A DNA stretch of 64,000 nucleotides, from positions 128,623,250 through 128,687,249 of the forward strand of contig NC_092859.1 in NCBI RefSeq assembly GCF_032062135.1, written 5' to 3'. A program made the translations under genes and the position numbers. Shown piece after piece: positions 27,201 to 34,613 of the stretch (the first letter of the stretch is position 1; each line of letters opens with the position of its first letter). Source of the stretch: Pyxicephalus adspersus. Lineage: Eukaryota > Chordata > Amphibia > Anura > Pyxicephalidae. The notes below the pieces were generated by a model. That model was not told where the DNA came from, made no database searches, and was given only the letters and a program-made list of their open reading frames with translations.

Positions 27201-27237
27201 TGGTAGTCTCAGCCTAGGTTTCATCTCTCGTGTGTAA
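1..27237 (+). CDS. MYO5A: Unconventional myosin-Va, 3' half (22 exons, 5' truncated by window)
   Basis: Actin-based motor heavy chain that carries melanosomes, smooth ER and vesicles along F-actin. Joining 22 exons gives 1,009 residues and a TAA stop, with phase kept at every junction. In order they encode the end of the IQ-motif neck, the coiled-coil stalk with a PEST-like acidic stretch, the alternatively spliced tail (exons A to F), and the globular tail with the DIL domain, ending in GFISRV. I recognise it as MYO5A and not MYO5B or MYO5C from near-identity to the vertebrate Va tail and from the presence of exons B, D and F. The motor domain lies upstream of the window. Downstream in the same orientation is the paralogue MYO5C. 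One intron (after 16955) uses a GC donor. No internal stop or frameshift was found, so the gene looks intact. Confidence 0.97.
329..577 (+). CDS. MYO5A: MYO5A exon w2: coiled coil
   Basis: 83 codons, phase 0 to 0, acceptor GTGTGCAG, donor AAG|GTAGGT. The sequence is a charged heptad stalk ([11 protein letters not shown] to YRTETEK). The following 643-bp intron holds a poly-T run near 712-730 and nothing else I can identify. Confidence 0.95.
1221..1314 (+). CDS. MYO5A: MYO5A exon w3: coiled coil
   Basis: 94 nt ([19 protein letters not shown] to KRIT plus one base), acceptor TTTTACAG, donor CTG|GTAGGT. It ends in phase 1 and is completed by AG of the next exon to give Glu. I see nothing notable in the 513-bp intron that follows. 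Confidence 0.95.
1828..1973 (+). CDS. MYO5A: MYO5A exon w4: coiled coil
   Basis: 146 nt encoding (E)[20 protein letters not shown] through KEEMSTM. Acceptor is TTCTTGTAG. Donor is ATG|GTGGGT, phase 0. The next intron is very short (80 bp). Confidence 0.95.
2054..2167 (+). CDS. MYO5A: MYO5A exon w5: PEST-like hinge
   Basis: 38 codons, [20 protein letters not shown] and an acidic Ser/Glu-rich stretch. In myosin Va this segment interrupts the coiled coil and is the PEST, calpain-sensitive hinge. The junction M|TIPKP seems one residue shorter than the amniote forms I recall. The 1,103-bp intron that follows is AT-rich with no feature seen. Confidence 0.94.
3271..3414 (+). CDS. MYO5A: MYO5A exon w6: coiled coil
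   Basis: 48 codons ([20 protein letters not shown] to KAKSQ), phase 0 to 0. Acceptor TTACTTAG, donor CAG|GTATGC. The 1,061-bp intron after it carries one copy of the palindromic GGCCTGATTTATTAAAGC element (3790-3990). Confidence 0.95.
3790..3990. mobile_element. Palindromic GGGCCTGATTTATTAAAG element (copy)
   Basis: Starts GGGCCTGATTTATTAAAGCT and ends GGAGAGCTTTAAAAATAAGGCCC in shortened inverse form. The inner part is also inverted around TTTTTAAAAATCATTTGC. Possible ATA target duplication on both sides. Diverged from the copy at 10809. Confidence 0.75.
4476..4529 (+). CDS. MYO5A: MYO5A exon w7: short stalk exon
   Basis: 18 codons, [18 protein letters not shown]. Acceptor TTTTTCAG, donor AAG|GTAATG, phase 0 to 0. 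A 197-bp intron follows. Confidence 0.95.
4727..4954 (+). CDS. MYO5A: MYO5A exon w8 (exon A of the tail nomenclature)
   Basis: 76 codons from [20 protein letters not shown] to [11 protein letters not shown], phase 0 to 0. Acceptor TCTTCAG, donor AAG|GTAATA. It is the constitutive exon before alternative microexon B. The 1,646-bp intron to exon B contains a GC-rich palindromic repeat block (about 5358-5630). Confidence 0.95.
5358..5630. repeat. GC-rich repeat block with paired palindromes
   Basis: Within AT-rich intron, GGTATTCCCGAGTGTGACTC and GGTATTCCTGAGTCACACTC occur 44 nt apart. Each contains an inverted core (CGAGTGTGACTCG, TGAGTCACACTCA). The adjoining 200 bp are CpG- and GC-rich with GTCCCCGCAGGTCCTGGGGAC-type inversions. 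It looks like an inserted repeat of a frog-type family; class unknown. Confidence 0.55.
6601..6609 (+). CDS. MYO5A: MYO5A alternative microexon B (9 nt, Asn-Asp-Lys)
   Basis: AACGATAAG lies between an AG acceptor (TTATAAAG) and a GTAACA donor, and keeps phase 0 on both sides. Neighbouring exons read ...AIPHK and DTMTET..., so inclusion gives HK-NDK-DTMTET. Mammalian Va, as I recall it, has PK-DDK-NTMTDS at this place. Exon B is the neuronal three-residue exon reported to be needed for dynein light chain (DYNLL) binding. The weak acceptor has a pyrimidine-rich tract about 20-60 nt upstream. A TGCATG (Rbfox-type motif) sits at 6639-6644, 30 nt past the exon. ORF-based annotation would miss this exon. 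Confidence 0.85.
6639..6644 (+). promoter_or_regulatory. TGCATG, candidate Rbfox intronic splicing enhancer for exon B
   Basis: TGCATG starts 30 nt downstream of microexon B, inside a GCATGC-type palindrome. Rbfox proteins bind (U)GCAUG and, from the downstream intron, promote inclusion of neuronal microexons. Position and motif are seen; function is inferred. Confidence 0.5.
7702..7802 (+). CDS. MYO5A: MYO5A exon C
   Basis: 101 nt encoding [20 protein letters not shown] to GMKETN plus two bases. Acceptor GTTTTAG, donor CAG|GTATGT, phase 2. The K-DTMT junction resembles the KxTxT dynein light chain motif. A 1,068-bp intron follows with T-rich stretches (8218-8345, 8820-8870) and no other feature seen. 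Confidence 0.95.
8871..8951 (+). CDS. MYO5A: MYO5A alternative exon D (27 codons)
   Basis: 81 nt in phase 2 on both sides, so it can be skipped without shifting the frame. It encodes [19 protein letters not shown] and on to KQAN. Mammalian exon D has the same length and the core [20 protein letters not shown]; it is typical of melanocyte and other non-brain isoforms. Donor CAG|GTTACC is weak. Upstream is a long C/T tract (TTTTTTTTTCTTTTCCC type) suited to PTB-like repressors. The intron after it (3,015 bp) holds a hAT-type element (10060-10395) and a palindromic element (10809-11033). Confidence 0.93.
10060..10395. mobile_element. hAT-type non-autonomous element, GC-rich (copy 1)
   Basis: 336 bp with hAT-like inverted ends: CAGCGGTCGCCAGAAACTTTT on the left and the inverse of CAGTGGTCGCCAACCTTTTT on the right. 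Flanking octamers (TTACAGGA and GTATAGGT) match at 5 of 8, fitting an old target duplication. The body is far more GC-rich than the intron and shares CAGGCTCAGGA..GGTGG and ATCA..TCACT..GGGGGAAG segments with 52270-52470. No transposase ORF. Confidence 0.75.
10809..11033. mobile_element. Palindromic GGGCCTGATTTATTAAAG element (copy)
   Basis: 225 bp that begins GGGCCTGATTTATTAAAGCA and ends with its inverse, GAGAGCTTTAATAAATCAGGCCC in shortened form. Inner halves are also inverted (GTGAAGCCGGGTAATCC against GGGTCACCCAGCTTCAC). It would fold as one long hairpin. Four relatives lie at 3790, 15612, 44885 and 45427. The family resembles a frog MITE I recall. Confidence 0.8.
11967..12165 (+). CDS. 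MYO5A: MYO5A exon E: coiled coil
   Basis: 199 nt encoding (R)[20 protein letters not shown] to [13 protein letters not shown], including the conserved [20 protein letters not shown]. Acceptor TTTTCAG, donor CTG|GTATGT, phase 0. Nothing recognised in the 1,096-bp intron that follows. Confidence 0.96.
13262..13336 (+). CDS. MYO5A: MYO5A alternative exon F (25 codons)
   Basis: 75 nt, phase 0 on both sides, encoding [20 protein letters not shown] plus YRRII. Exon F of mammalian myosin Va has the same length and near-identical sequence; it is the melanocyte exon that binds melanophilin and so couples the motor to Rab27a on melanosomes. Acceptor TTTTTTCAG is strong; donor ATT|GTATGT is weak because the exon does not end in AG, as expected of a regulated exon. 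Its conservation suggests pigment-cell transport by this isoform. The 1,679-bp intron after it shows nothing identifiable. Confidence 0.94.
15016..15109 (+). CDS. MYO5A: MYO5A exon w14: distal coiled coil
   Basis: 94 nt, [20 protein letters not shown] then [11 protein letters not shown] and one base. Acceptor ATCTACAG, donor AAG|GTAATT, phase 1. The 1,699-bp intron that follows carries a palindromic element fragment (about 15612-15788) and a GGCTAC-type TIR element (15931-16336). Confidence 0.96.
15612..15788. mobile_element. Palindromic element fragment
   Basis: Shares ACTTTCATCAGTGAAGCTGG, GGTCCAGGATTGAAAACATT and TATTCCAGGTTTGCTGG with the copies at 10809 and 44885. Both outer ends are degraded. 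Confidence 0.7.
15931..16336. mobile_element. TIR element of the GGCTACRTACACAC family (copy 1)
   Basis: 406 bp with inverted ends of about 31 bp: GGCTACATACACACATGCAA on the left and the inverse of GGCTAGGTACAAACATGCAA on the right, continuing through TAATTGTCGTT. Many CGATCGTT and AACGATCG palindromes inside, no ORF. Related copies are at 39240, 44492, 49561 and 56445. Confidence 0.78.
16809..16955 (+). CDS. MYO5A: MYO5A exon w15, with GC donor: start of globular tail
   Basis: 147 nt encoding (V)[18 protein letters not shown] through [20 protein letters not shown] to KNLIL and one base. Acceptor TATTGCAG. The only donor that keeps frame with the next exon ([11 protein letters not shown]) is CTGG|GCAAGT, a GC donor with an otherwise perfect consensus. 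The nearby GT at 16960 would break the frame. Confidence 0.94.
18012..18130. repeat. Dispersed repeat with AGTCCCTG/CAGGGACT hairpin
   Basis: Contains AGTCCCTGCATTACATACGA then GACAGGGACTGTAGG and TTGTACGTAAGTCGGAAC, a phrase I recall from interspersed repeats of frogs. The element boundaries cannot be set from one copy. Confidence 0.45.
18501..18655 (+). CDS. MYO5A: MYO5A exon w16: globular tail
   Basis: 155 nt encoding (D)[18 protein letters not shown] to [11 protein letters not shown]. Acceptor TTTACCAG, donor AAG|GTAAGT, phase 0. The preceding intron holds a dispersed repeat near 18012-18130. The next one (1,780 bp) holds a small inverted-repeat element (19261-19388) and a hAT-type fragment (about 19395-19600). 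Confidence 0.96.
19261..19388. mobile_element. Short inverted-repeat (MITE-like) element
   Basis: ATAAAGCAGTGAACCTGACA followed by TTCACTGA on the left is the near-perfect inverse of TCAGTGAATGTGAGAATCAC followed by TGCTTTAT on the right. Second-level inversion CCTGGTGGA/TCCACCAGG. No ORF. Confidence 0.7.
19395..19600 (-). mobile_element. hAT-type fragment of the CAGTGTTTCTCAACC family
   Basis: CAATGTTTATCAACCTTTTT and the following AAACCTTTGAAAT, GGTCTTCAGGTAAC and ATCCACAGCTAAC are the reverse complement of the right part of the element at 53261-53524. Far end is indistinct. Confidence 0.6.
20436..20525 (+). CDS. MYO5A: MYO5A exon w17: globular tail
   Basis: 30 codons, [20 protein letters not shown] then [10 protein letters not shown], phase 0 to 0. 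Acceptor CCCCACAG, donor GAG|GTACTT. A complete hAT-type element (20632-21601) was inserted about 100 bp into the following intron. Confidence 0.96.
20632..21601. mobile_element. Complete hAT-type non-autonomous element with 8-bp TSD
   Basis: 970 bp bounded by CAGGGGTGTCAAACTC and its exact inverse GAGTTTGACACCCCTG, flanked on both sides by CTCTACAT (20624-20631 and 21602-21609). Eight-base duplications and CAGGGGTGT ends are hAT hallmarks. Inside are inverted ACAATTCCCGGCAT / GATGCTGGGAATTGTA segments. No transposase-length ORF. Confidence 0.9.
22661..22811 (+). CDS. MYO5A: MYO5A exon w18: globular tail
   Basis: 151 nt encoding [20 protein letters not shown] through [15 protein letters not shown] and one base. 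Acceptor TGTCTGCAG, donor TTG|GTGAGT, phase 1. No feature seen in the 723-bp intron after it. Confidence 0.96.
23535..23817 (+). CDS. MYO5A: MYO5A exon w19: globular tail, DIL domain and CaMKII site
   Basis: 283 nt encoding (V)[17 protein letters not shown] through [17 protein letters not shown] (23597-23614) matches the CaMKII site of the myosin Va tail (Ser1650 in the literature) that triggers release from melanosomes in Xenopus extracts. [20 protein letters not shown] is DIL-domain sequence. The acceptor is a tandem TTTCAGTTTCAG; the first AG is used to match the family (V-S-G-M), the second would drop two residues in frame. Donor CAG|GTAAGA, phase 2. Nothing seen in the 1,829-bp intron. 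Confidence 0.96.
25647..25821 (+). CDS. MYO5A: MYO5A exon w20: DIL domain
   Basis: 175 nt encoding (R)[19 protein letters not shown] to [16 protein letters not shown]. Acceptor TTGTACAG, donor CAG|GTAACA, phase 0. A 535-bp intron with an A13 run near 26318 follows. Confidence 0.96.
26357..26437 (+). CDS. MYO5A: MYO5A exon w21: globular tail
   Basis: 27 codons, [20 protein letters not shown] then SFIRNIQ, phase 0 to 0. Acceptor TTTAACAG, donor CAG|GTACGA. Nothing seen in the 647-bp intron that follows. Confidence 0.96.
27085..27237 (+). CDS. MYO5A: MYO5A terminal coding exon
   Basis: 50 codons and [23 protein letters not shown] then [19 protein letters not shown] and a C-terminus LGFISRV, as in vertebrate Va. 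Acceptor is TTTCCCTCAG after a long T tract. Confidence 0.97.
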   Translation: MRLRDRKDSPQLLMDAKHIFPVTFPFNPSSLALETIQIPGSLSLGFISRV

Positions 27238-27765
27238 AGAGAACCACGCTGCCTCATTCATTTTGGATGTGAATCACCCAGACATGTAAGACTGGAGAAG
27301 CATTATGGAGTCCACCACTTCATCCTTAGATACATGGCTCATACACCTTCTACAGTTTGTATATGATGTATAAGAGACTGGTAGAAAGATGTCATTTGGT
27401 ACGCATCCAGTGGAATTGTCCTTAAAGCCTATTGTTTAGGTAATTTGCCTTGATGTCAAAACCCCATTCTGGGTCACCAGTTATATTCCTAAAAATAACC
27501 ATTCCCTTCCTGATAGGAGCTAAACAAAGGTTACATGTAATGTATTTAAATACATTTTCTTAGTATAATTACAGGATTCGCTGGAAGCAGAAAGGAAGCT
27601 ATTCTCTGTTGTGGTAGACTATATGGTAACAGGTCATTTCATCACTTTAGGTGTATGAATAACTGTGTACACTTGTAACTATAGCCAGACCACACCATTA
27701 TTTATGTTAAGAACAATTCTATAAAAGTATTGGAAGAAAAATAAATCAGCTTTATGTGTATTGTA
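27238..27765 (+). other. MYO5A: MYO5A 3' UTR (minimum extent)
   Basis: Non-coding sequence after the stop up to about 20 nt past the first AATAAA. The real cleavage site cannot be read from sequence alone; later signals at 27869 and 28018 could extend it. Confidence 0.6.
27740..27745 (+). promoter_or_regulatory. AATAAA polyadenylation signal (MYO5A, proximal)
   Basis: AATAAA about 500 nt after the stop, followed by GT/T-rich sequence (TTATGTGTATTG, TGTTTATTTGTTAG) that fits a downstream element. Further AATAAA hexamers lie at 27869-27874 and 28018-28023. Confidence 0.6.
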
Positions 27766-29986
27766 GATGATGTTTATTTGTTAGCACTGTGGTTTACTAT
27801 GCATATAAAATGTGCTGCTGTGTTTTTGTGTTGCTCTAATGTTACAATATCCGTATTCGGCACTACACAATAAAATATTCATCTCTTTATTATCCAGTAT
27901 GTTTACAGTCCAATGTGATCTGTTTATTAGGGTAAGCCACAGAGTAGGCTGGATTCCTTATCTGGAAACAAGGAAGAGGCACCTTAAGCACATACAGATT
28001 ACTGATTGCTGTTTTTAAATAAAATAAGTAAAATATAAAAAAAAATTGAAGCCTTAAAGAACAAATAGATTCTAGTAATATATTGTTAAAGGTTATGTAT
28101 AGTCTTTCCTGGCATTTTTTAAGTCTGTTTGAGTGTTTCAGTTCAACACAGTATTTTTTTTTTTTTTTTGCAGCTGATAGTTTTAATGATGTTTACTGTG
28201 TTATTGCTGTATTACATATTGTTATTGAGTTCTTTTATTTATTTTTACTGCTCTGGTGCAGAAAAGAGGAGAATTTTAGGAGGGGGAGTGGACTGATTCA
28301 TTCACTAACGGTAAATTAGTTTAGAGGAAAGGTTAGATTCAGTATTCCTTGTATTTGCATCACTCACTGCTATGGACCAGCATGCAGAACGAGGCTGTAC
28401 TGACGTAAAAAACACGACGTATAAGTGCATGTAAGGACACTATATTACTTGAAGTAATGTGGTGCACACTTCACATATACACTAATTTTACTGCCAATAT
28501 TTAATCACAAATAATGAGACCTTGTGGCACTTAAAATTAAAAAAAATGTATATGCTTTCATGTTGGGGAGTGTTTTTAAGTGTCAAGTTATCATGTACAC
28601 GTAACTGGTGCAACCTGGTACAGATATTCCATATTTCCAAATATAAGTAATTAAGATAAATATGCTTGTTGTAGTTTAAGAGTGGATACACATGATAATT
28701 TGGTTATAAGCTGTATTTACCATAGGGCCAATCATATTATAATACCTAGGGCAGCATGGTAAAGGGGTAACGTCAATCTTCAAAATGTAACATTATTTTG
28801 TTTCCCCTGCTGCTCAATTCTTTCATTTGTGGCTAAATTCAGAAAGCAATGTATTTGGCAAAGGTTATATCAGTAGGAATCAGAAAATTTATTTAGTATC
28901 TGTGATACCTTTTTTTCTCCTGTTTTCTTGCCTGAACAGCTGAAACGTTGCTCTTCTTATTAAGCTGACTGCCTGCTGCCTCCAATAGTGTTATATTTTT
29001 AAAATGATGTGGGTATAGGCAGAACCTGGGACATTTTATCACACACTGACCCCATTGCCAGGGTAATCTTGCCATACTTCCTGTCCACAAAAGAACATCA
29101 ATTCTCCTGCAAGATTGCTTGTTGCATCCCTTTTTATATTTAAATATCCAACAGAAAACCTGGAACCCCCTATAATAACTAGAGCAGGTGTGCAAACCCA
29201 GCAACTGACTTTCAGAGAGCTCATCATACCATTGGCTTCTGCAACATTTCTCATATCCATTTTGGGGTGGCTGAAACTTTAGCACATTTTTATGTGAACA
29301 TTATATGTGAGGTAATTTACATTTTGCTCTGCTGATATTATTATTGTCTCTGTTCTTTCTAATATCTATTAGCTTTTTTTGTAAACTTATTTTCAGTGGG
29401 TTAGAATAGGTATATAGCCTTCAATATTTATTATTTTCCAACATTGCTTTTTTATACAGAACTTCTTAACCTGCTTTTACATGCAAAATTGGTTGTGGTT
29501 AGTATGACCAAAGAATCCGTTTTTCCTCTAAATACACTTCGGTAAATGATCTCATATTTATGTGATCACTTGTGTGCAATGAGAGCATCAATGGGAGGTC
29601 ACAGAATTTGTTCCAAGACTGACTCTTTTCTTATGAACTGCAAGTTCATGTTTTGTTGGATCTTATTAACAAAAAAAATTCTACTGCCAAACTAAACAGG
29701 TTTAGCCACTTTTTTTGTAAAATCGACATCTTTGTAAAACCTAACAGGCAGTAAATCTGAACCATTTTGTAAGATGTACACCCTGTTTTTGCTGTTGAGA
29801 TGAGTAAGACTTTTTTTGTAATTTTGACCCAAGCCATTTTGGATGCAGATAAGCTACATGGTACTAATCGGCTACATGGCATTTTGGCACTTTGCTTCAG
29901 CAAAGTATAGTTATGATATAGAAGGAGGATCTTCCATAAGCGGGTAAGATAATATATTATTTAAACCTAAAGTGGCATTAGTTCTG
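27766..29986. other. Intergenic, no gene recognised
   Basis: AT-rich sequence with an internal T17 run near 28153-28170 and a faint SINE-like GGCAGCATGGTAAAGGGGTA at 28751. The ORFs here, up to 130 codons on the minus strand at 28893-29285, have no recognisable protein character. Confidence 0.5.
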
Positions 29987-30001
29987 TTTTTTTTTTTTTT
30001 T

Positions 30002-30431
30002 ATGAGATAAGATTGCAGAATACATTTTGCTTTTGTAGGCAATACTTGAACTGCATATTTAAATTTTGTAAAAGAATTCCTCCTGTTTCACCTTCATCTT
30101 GTGGTTATTTTTAACACATACATGTCCTACTATCGTAAAGTTTTTTTTCCCACCTTTACCTGGCTGAGAAGGTTGTTAGCAGACATTAAAATATCTAATA
30201 AAAGGGGATCACTTGAATTTATATGTTGAGATGAACAGGTGAGAGGTTTGCAGTCAAATTTACAGCTGAAGAAGAGAATCGTTCTAAATTAACCTCTTAA
30301 AACACCTACCCCAATCTACATTCTGTGTGGAGAGTCACAGCACATTAAAAATACAAAGCACCAGATGCTGGTTATCATTCCATGTGGATTGATTAATGGA
30401 AAAAAATGATCTTTGAAATATATTGTTCCCC
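30002..30431. repeat. 430-bp duplicated segment, copy 1
   Basis: Identical base for base to 30788-31217 as far as I can compare by eye, at a constant offset of 786. Preceded by a 15-T run (29987-30001). Contains no gene. Confidence 0.95.
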
Positions 30432-30787
30432 GTGCATGAAGCTATTCTTCAAAGTGGTCAATGCACACAATGTATGATACAATGTTTCTCCTATTTTCTT
30501 CATTATAACATTAAGATGTAACTTATTCTTTAATAAAGTAGATAAAAGAATAGGGATCCTAATTCATACTTATCCTTGAAAGAATAAGGTTGATGCTGAA
30601 AATGATTTAGGCAATAATGATTTTGACGTCCATATGCTAAGGGTTATATTCTGTACTCTGTAATGTCATGCCTAGCACATGTTTGCATCATTAACAGTGT
30701 AACTAATAAGCTATCACTGCAAACTGTAAAAAATAAAATCATTTCAAGAATGTAATGTCCAATTTCTTTTTTTTTTTTTTTTTTTTT

Positions 30788-31217
30788 ATGAGATAAGATT
30801 GCAGAATACATTTTGCTTTTGTAGGCAATACTTGAACTGCATATTTAAATTTTGTAAAAGAATTCCTCCTGTTTCACCTTCATCTTGTGGTTATTTTTAA
30901 CACATACATGTCCTACTATCGTAAAGTTTTTTTTCCCACCTTTACCTGGCTGAGAAGGTTGTTAGCAGACATTAAAATATCTAATAAAAGGGGATCACTT
31001 GAATTTATATGTTGAGATGAACAGGTGAGAGGTTTGCAGTCAAATTTACAGCTGAAGAAGAGAATCGTTCTAAATTAACCTCTTAAAACACCTACCCCAA
31101 TCTACATTCTGTGTGGAGAGTCACAGCACATTAAAAATACAAAGCACCAGATGCTGGTTATCATTCCATGTGGATTGATTAATGGAAAAAAATGATCTTT
31201 GAAATATATTGTTCCCC
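30788..31217. repeat. 430-bp duplicated segment, copy 2, between poly-T runs
   Basis: Copy of 30002-30431 with no difference seen. It starts right after 21 Ts (30767-30787) and stops right at 23 Ts (31218-31240), while copy 1 continues into unique sequence (GTGCATGAAGC). Separating unique sequence is 335 bp. Confidence 0.95.
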
Positions 31218-31713
31218 TTTTTTTTTTTTTTTTTTTTTTTAAACAAACTAGTGCAATGTTGTTTTAATGTTTTAAGAAGCAATAAATAGGCGCAATAATT
31301 TACTTTACCTAATGTATTTGTCCAAACAATATTCAAACATAAATTCTAATATGTTATACCACCAACCCAGAAACTGCAAATTGTTATAAAATTGCATGAA
31401 AATTACTGGCTATTCACGGAAAGTACATGCACTTAGTATATACAGAAGGGTTACTGGCTAGCTCACACTTTATCCTTCAATGAAATCACTACAGGTGCTG
31501 CAACCTGGTTTGTGGTGCTATTGCATTTTATTGAAACAGCCATGATCTTGCTTTAGTGCCGTCCACTGAGCTCTTCCAAAGCTCAGTTGACATAGCTCAT
31601 GGAGAGAAGAAATAAAGAGGGGGCAGCAGAACAATTGATCCACCATTACTGAAAGTGTTTGCTTCCTGTTGCAGCACATCTTACTAAAAGAAAACAGAGA
31701 ATTTTTAAACCAA

Positions 31714-31716
<3 letters not shown>

Positions 31717-31746
<30 letters not shown>
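31717..31746. repeat. (AT)15 microsatellite
   Basis: Thirty bases of uninterrupted AT. A second AT/TA-rich tract lies at 34941-34974. Confidence 0.95.
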
Positions 31747-31748
<2 letters not shown>

Positions 31749-33121
31749 AAATGATATAGTAAATGCTTCTTGCTGTTGAGTTGGATTTGCCATGTTATAT
31801 TCTTAGTTATACATTTTATGACCTTCATAAAAATTAGGCCACAATATAGATACTGTCATGGATACTGTTATGTTGCTGCAGTCCAGGTCATTGTTTTTAG
31901 ATTTTGCTGGTAAGTATCATAGAAAAAACTGCCAATGGCACTGCCATTTAGTCCGATGTCCTTATAGCCAATGTGGGTCCAAATGTTATTTGTAGTATCG
32001 GCAATATAACTTTGACAGGGGTGAATTATTTCTAGTATAAAGGCAGCCAGTGTTTTTACAAAATACAGCCAGACAACTTTTGGTTTAAGCCTTTTTATTG
32101 CTATCAGAGAACATGTTCATCGGCTTGCTAATGTGCCAACTGACACTTTTCTATACTCTACTCTTGCTTATATACAGTAATGTGTAAATAGGTTGACTTG
32201 TCCTTTTTTCCCAGCAGCAGCTGATATGTGCATTAAATTAGTAGCCGAACAAATGGGAATTTAATATATCATTCATAGTATATTAATGCTGCCCCCCATA
32301 GGTTATTTCAAATCCTCATCTTATCATTGGATAATTATAAATTCCTTTTTAGCTGTAATTATTAAAAATGAAGAATGAAGTGCAGGCATTTACTAACTTT
32401 ATCTGGTTTTAGATCAATTTAAATACCTGATTTACTTGTTCCAGTTCCCTGTAATCCACAGTACAAATGCAGTCAGGCTGGGAAGCCAATCAGGCCGCAT
32501 TACATAGCACAGTGCTGTACAGTGACCATGCAAGAGTTCTTCTGCTTCATCACTGTCCAGATATAGGTTGGTTTGAGTCCCATATCAAGTTCTTTGTTGT
32601 TAGTAGAGGCAGAGCCAACTGTTAGACAAACTTTTTCATTTTTTTACAGATCTGTTAGCAGTGCTAATCTACATTATCTAGTTAAACAGGAAATTCTTGC
32701 TGAGCTGGAAAAGTAGTTCAGAAGGACAGTTTTTCTTGCAAAGAGCAAACATCTATTCTTAATAAAATGCAAAATAAAGTTGTTTGCGTTTGTCATCCTG
32801 CTAGGAAACTTTGAACCATAATCCAAGCCCCTTGGGTATCTAAAGTGCCTAATATTTGGGTTATTATCATTTTGTCAGCTTGTCCTACCAGATACACTGT
32901 TTAGTAAAAATATCAGGATTGTTTAAGGATTTTCTATGTTTTCTGAAGACCTTTCCAGTTCCTGTAATACTTTTTTTTTAAAAGATCATTCCTATCATTA
33001 AGTGCTACTACACTATTCCCTCAGAGTAAAAAAAGTAATAGTAGCCATTAAATGGTTATTGTTACTAGAAATAATTCTGCTCTGGTATTTCATGACAGTC
33101 ATATGACATGAGTGATTTCAT
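31747..33121. other. Intergenic, no gene recognised
   Basis: AT-rich. A GGTTTGAGTCC with an upstream TAGCACAGTG at 32500-32580 faintly resembles tRNA-SINE B and A boxes but is too diverged to call. Confidence 0.4.
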
Positions 33122-33143
33122 GTGTTTTCTACTGAATTAATAG

Positions 33144-33307
33144 AGCAGACTAAATTTGAAAAACCTCTTCAGCCAAGATCTAAAGCCAAGCCACCATACA
33201 ATCTAGCAGCAATGGTTCCTACTGAACAACTTTTAGAATCCCTAGGGACGATATGCAGGTCTTCCGAACTTCCTGATATAAAAAAGAGGCAAAGTATTTT
33301 ACTGTGA
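33144..33307 (+). CDS. Unidentified exon-like ORF (possible terminal exon or gene relic)
   Basis: After a plausible acceptor (TTTTCTACTGAATTAATAG) the frame reads QTKFEKPLQPRSKAKPPYNL then AAMVPTEQLLESLGTICRSS and ELPDIKKRQSILL before TGA. Composition is protein-like: balanced, charged, with a predicted helix at TEQLLESLGTI. An in-frame TGA lies just upstream and no ATG begins the frame, so if real it is the last exon of a spliced gene or a truncated copy of one. An AATAAA lies at 33531, 224 nt after the stop. I do not recognise the family and see no partner exon. It could be chance. Confidence 0.35.
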
Positions 33308-33530
33308 GGGCCTTTCTGTAACACCGGTCTGTCTGTCAGTCTGAAAGTGTGGTTGCCAGCTCCCAGATCGTAGAAGACTTCTGCTGTGCACCCGGTAGTG
33401 GCAAACTGTACCATGCATAACCAGAATTGTACCTAGCTGCCGTGGCCACAACCAAATCTTCAAACCACTGTGAGGCCAATAGCGACATGTTACTTTTGTG
33501 TACCATGCTACAGTATGCTGCAGCTCATGC

Positions 33531-33536
33531 AATAAA
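33531..33536 (+). promoter_or_regulatory. AATAAA after the exon-like ORF
   Basis: AATAAA in CATGCAATAAATGATT, 224 nt after the TGA at 33307. May mark the 3' end of the putative exon; no clear GT-rich downstream element. Confidence 0.3.
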
Positions 33537-34613
33537 TGATTCCCAACCTCTCATGTTCACATGAATGGGACATCTCCAGATAAAGTGATAGGACAGCTGT
33601 GTTATGCAGATGTATCAAACTAGTGACTGTACCTTTAAAATGAATTCCTACATTTTGTTCATGACATTCATTATTTACTGTCATACACCAGATCTTACAC
33701 TACTAAAAATACAAACGAAAAATATAAGCTTTTATTTCTGACCTATGGAAAACACTAATACCCTAGCTGTCACACAGGTCTACTAGCTTTAGTATTTTCA
33801 CCCCTAGAACATGTAGCTTATGGTGGCAAGGCTGGCAGTGGTATGGCACACATTGTTGACTGGGTGAGTGCTCCTAGAATTTTGGGACAGTTGGCCTTAC
33901 TTTGTTCTTCATATAGTGGCACGGAATGAACACATTGTCTCTATGAGCCCTGGTGTGTATGTTGTGGCTATGATGTTTGATCCGCTTTGTATGATACCAT
34001 GCTGACTTTAGGAGGGGATGGGGTGGTAAAGTGGTGGTCACCTAGTGACCTAGTTATATTGGACTCTGCTACCTTAAAGCAAGTTTATATTAGTTTTGTT
34101 TTTTTTTTTTAAGTGGTACTGCTTAAAAAAAGTTGATATTGAAATAAATAAATGAATCCTTTTTTAATCCGTATCTTGTTTTTTCCAGGCAGTTGTTGGC
34201 TACAGCATTTCCATGGCTTTTTTTCAGAAGGTACATGCACCCCTACATGCACTTGAACGTAATCCTCTTTTTGCAAGGTAAAAAGAAATGCACAGCTCCC
34301 CTAGGGTGGGCAACTTGCAAAACAAGCTTGCAAACTATTGCACAGATCTGTAAACATGTGAAAAAGCCTTATGGGCCACCACCTATTACCAGGGTTCACA
34401 GCAGGAATGTAGGAGCTGTAAACACCTCTTTTGTTACATGCTAATGTGAACTAGCATTAAATGTCCTCCTACATTCAGATCCCTGGATTATCATTGTTCA
34501 GTTCAACAAAATATCCCCATGTAAATCCTATTCCTCTAAAAAAAAAGAAAAAAGAAACACCTAAAAAAACCCACAAAAATGATAGAGCTCCAACACTGGG
34601 GGAATGCCTAATA

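Noticed and set aside
28893..29285. 130-codon minus-strand ORF downstream of MYO5A
   Set aside because: No family resemblance, no start context or polyadenylation signal on that strand; probably chance.
32500..32580. tRNA- or SINE-like A and B boxes (TAGCACAGTG, GGTTTGAGTCC)
   Set aside because: No cloverleaf can be drawn and the spacing is poor; at best a very old SINE head.
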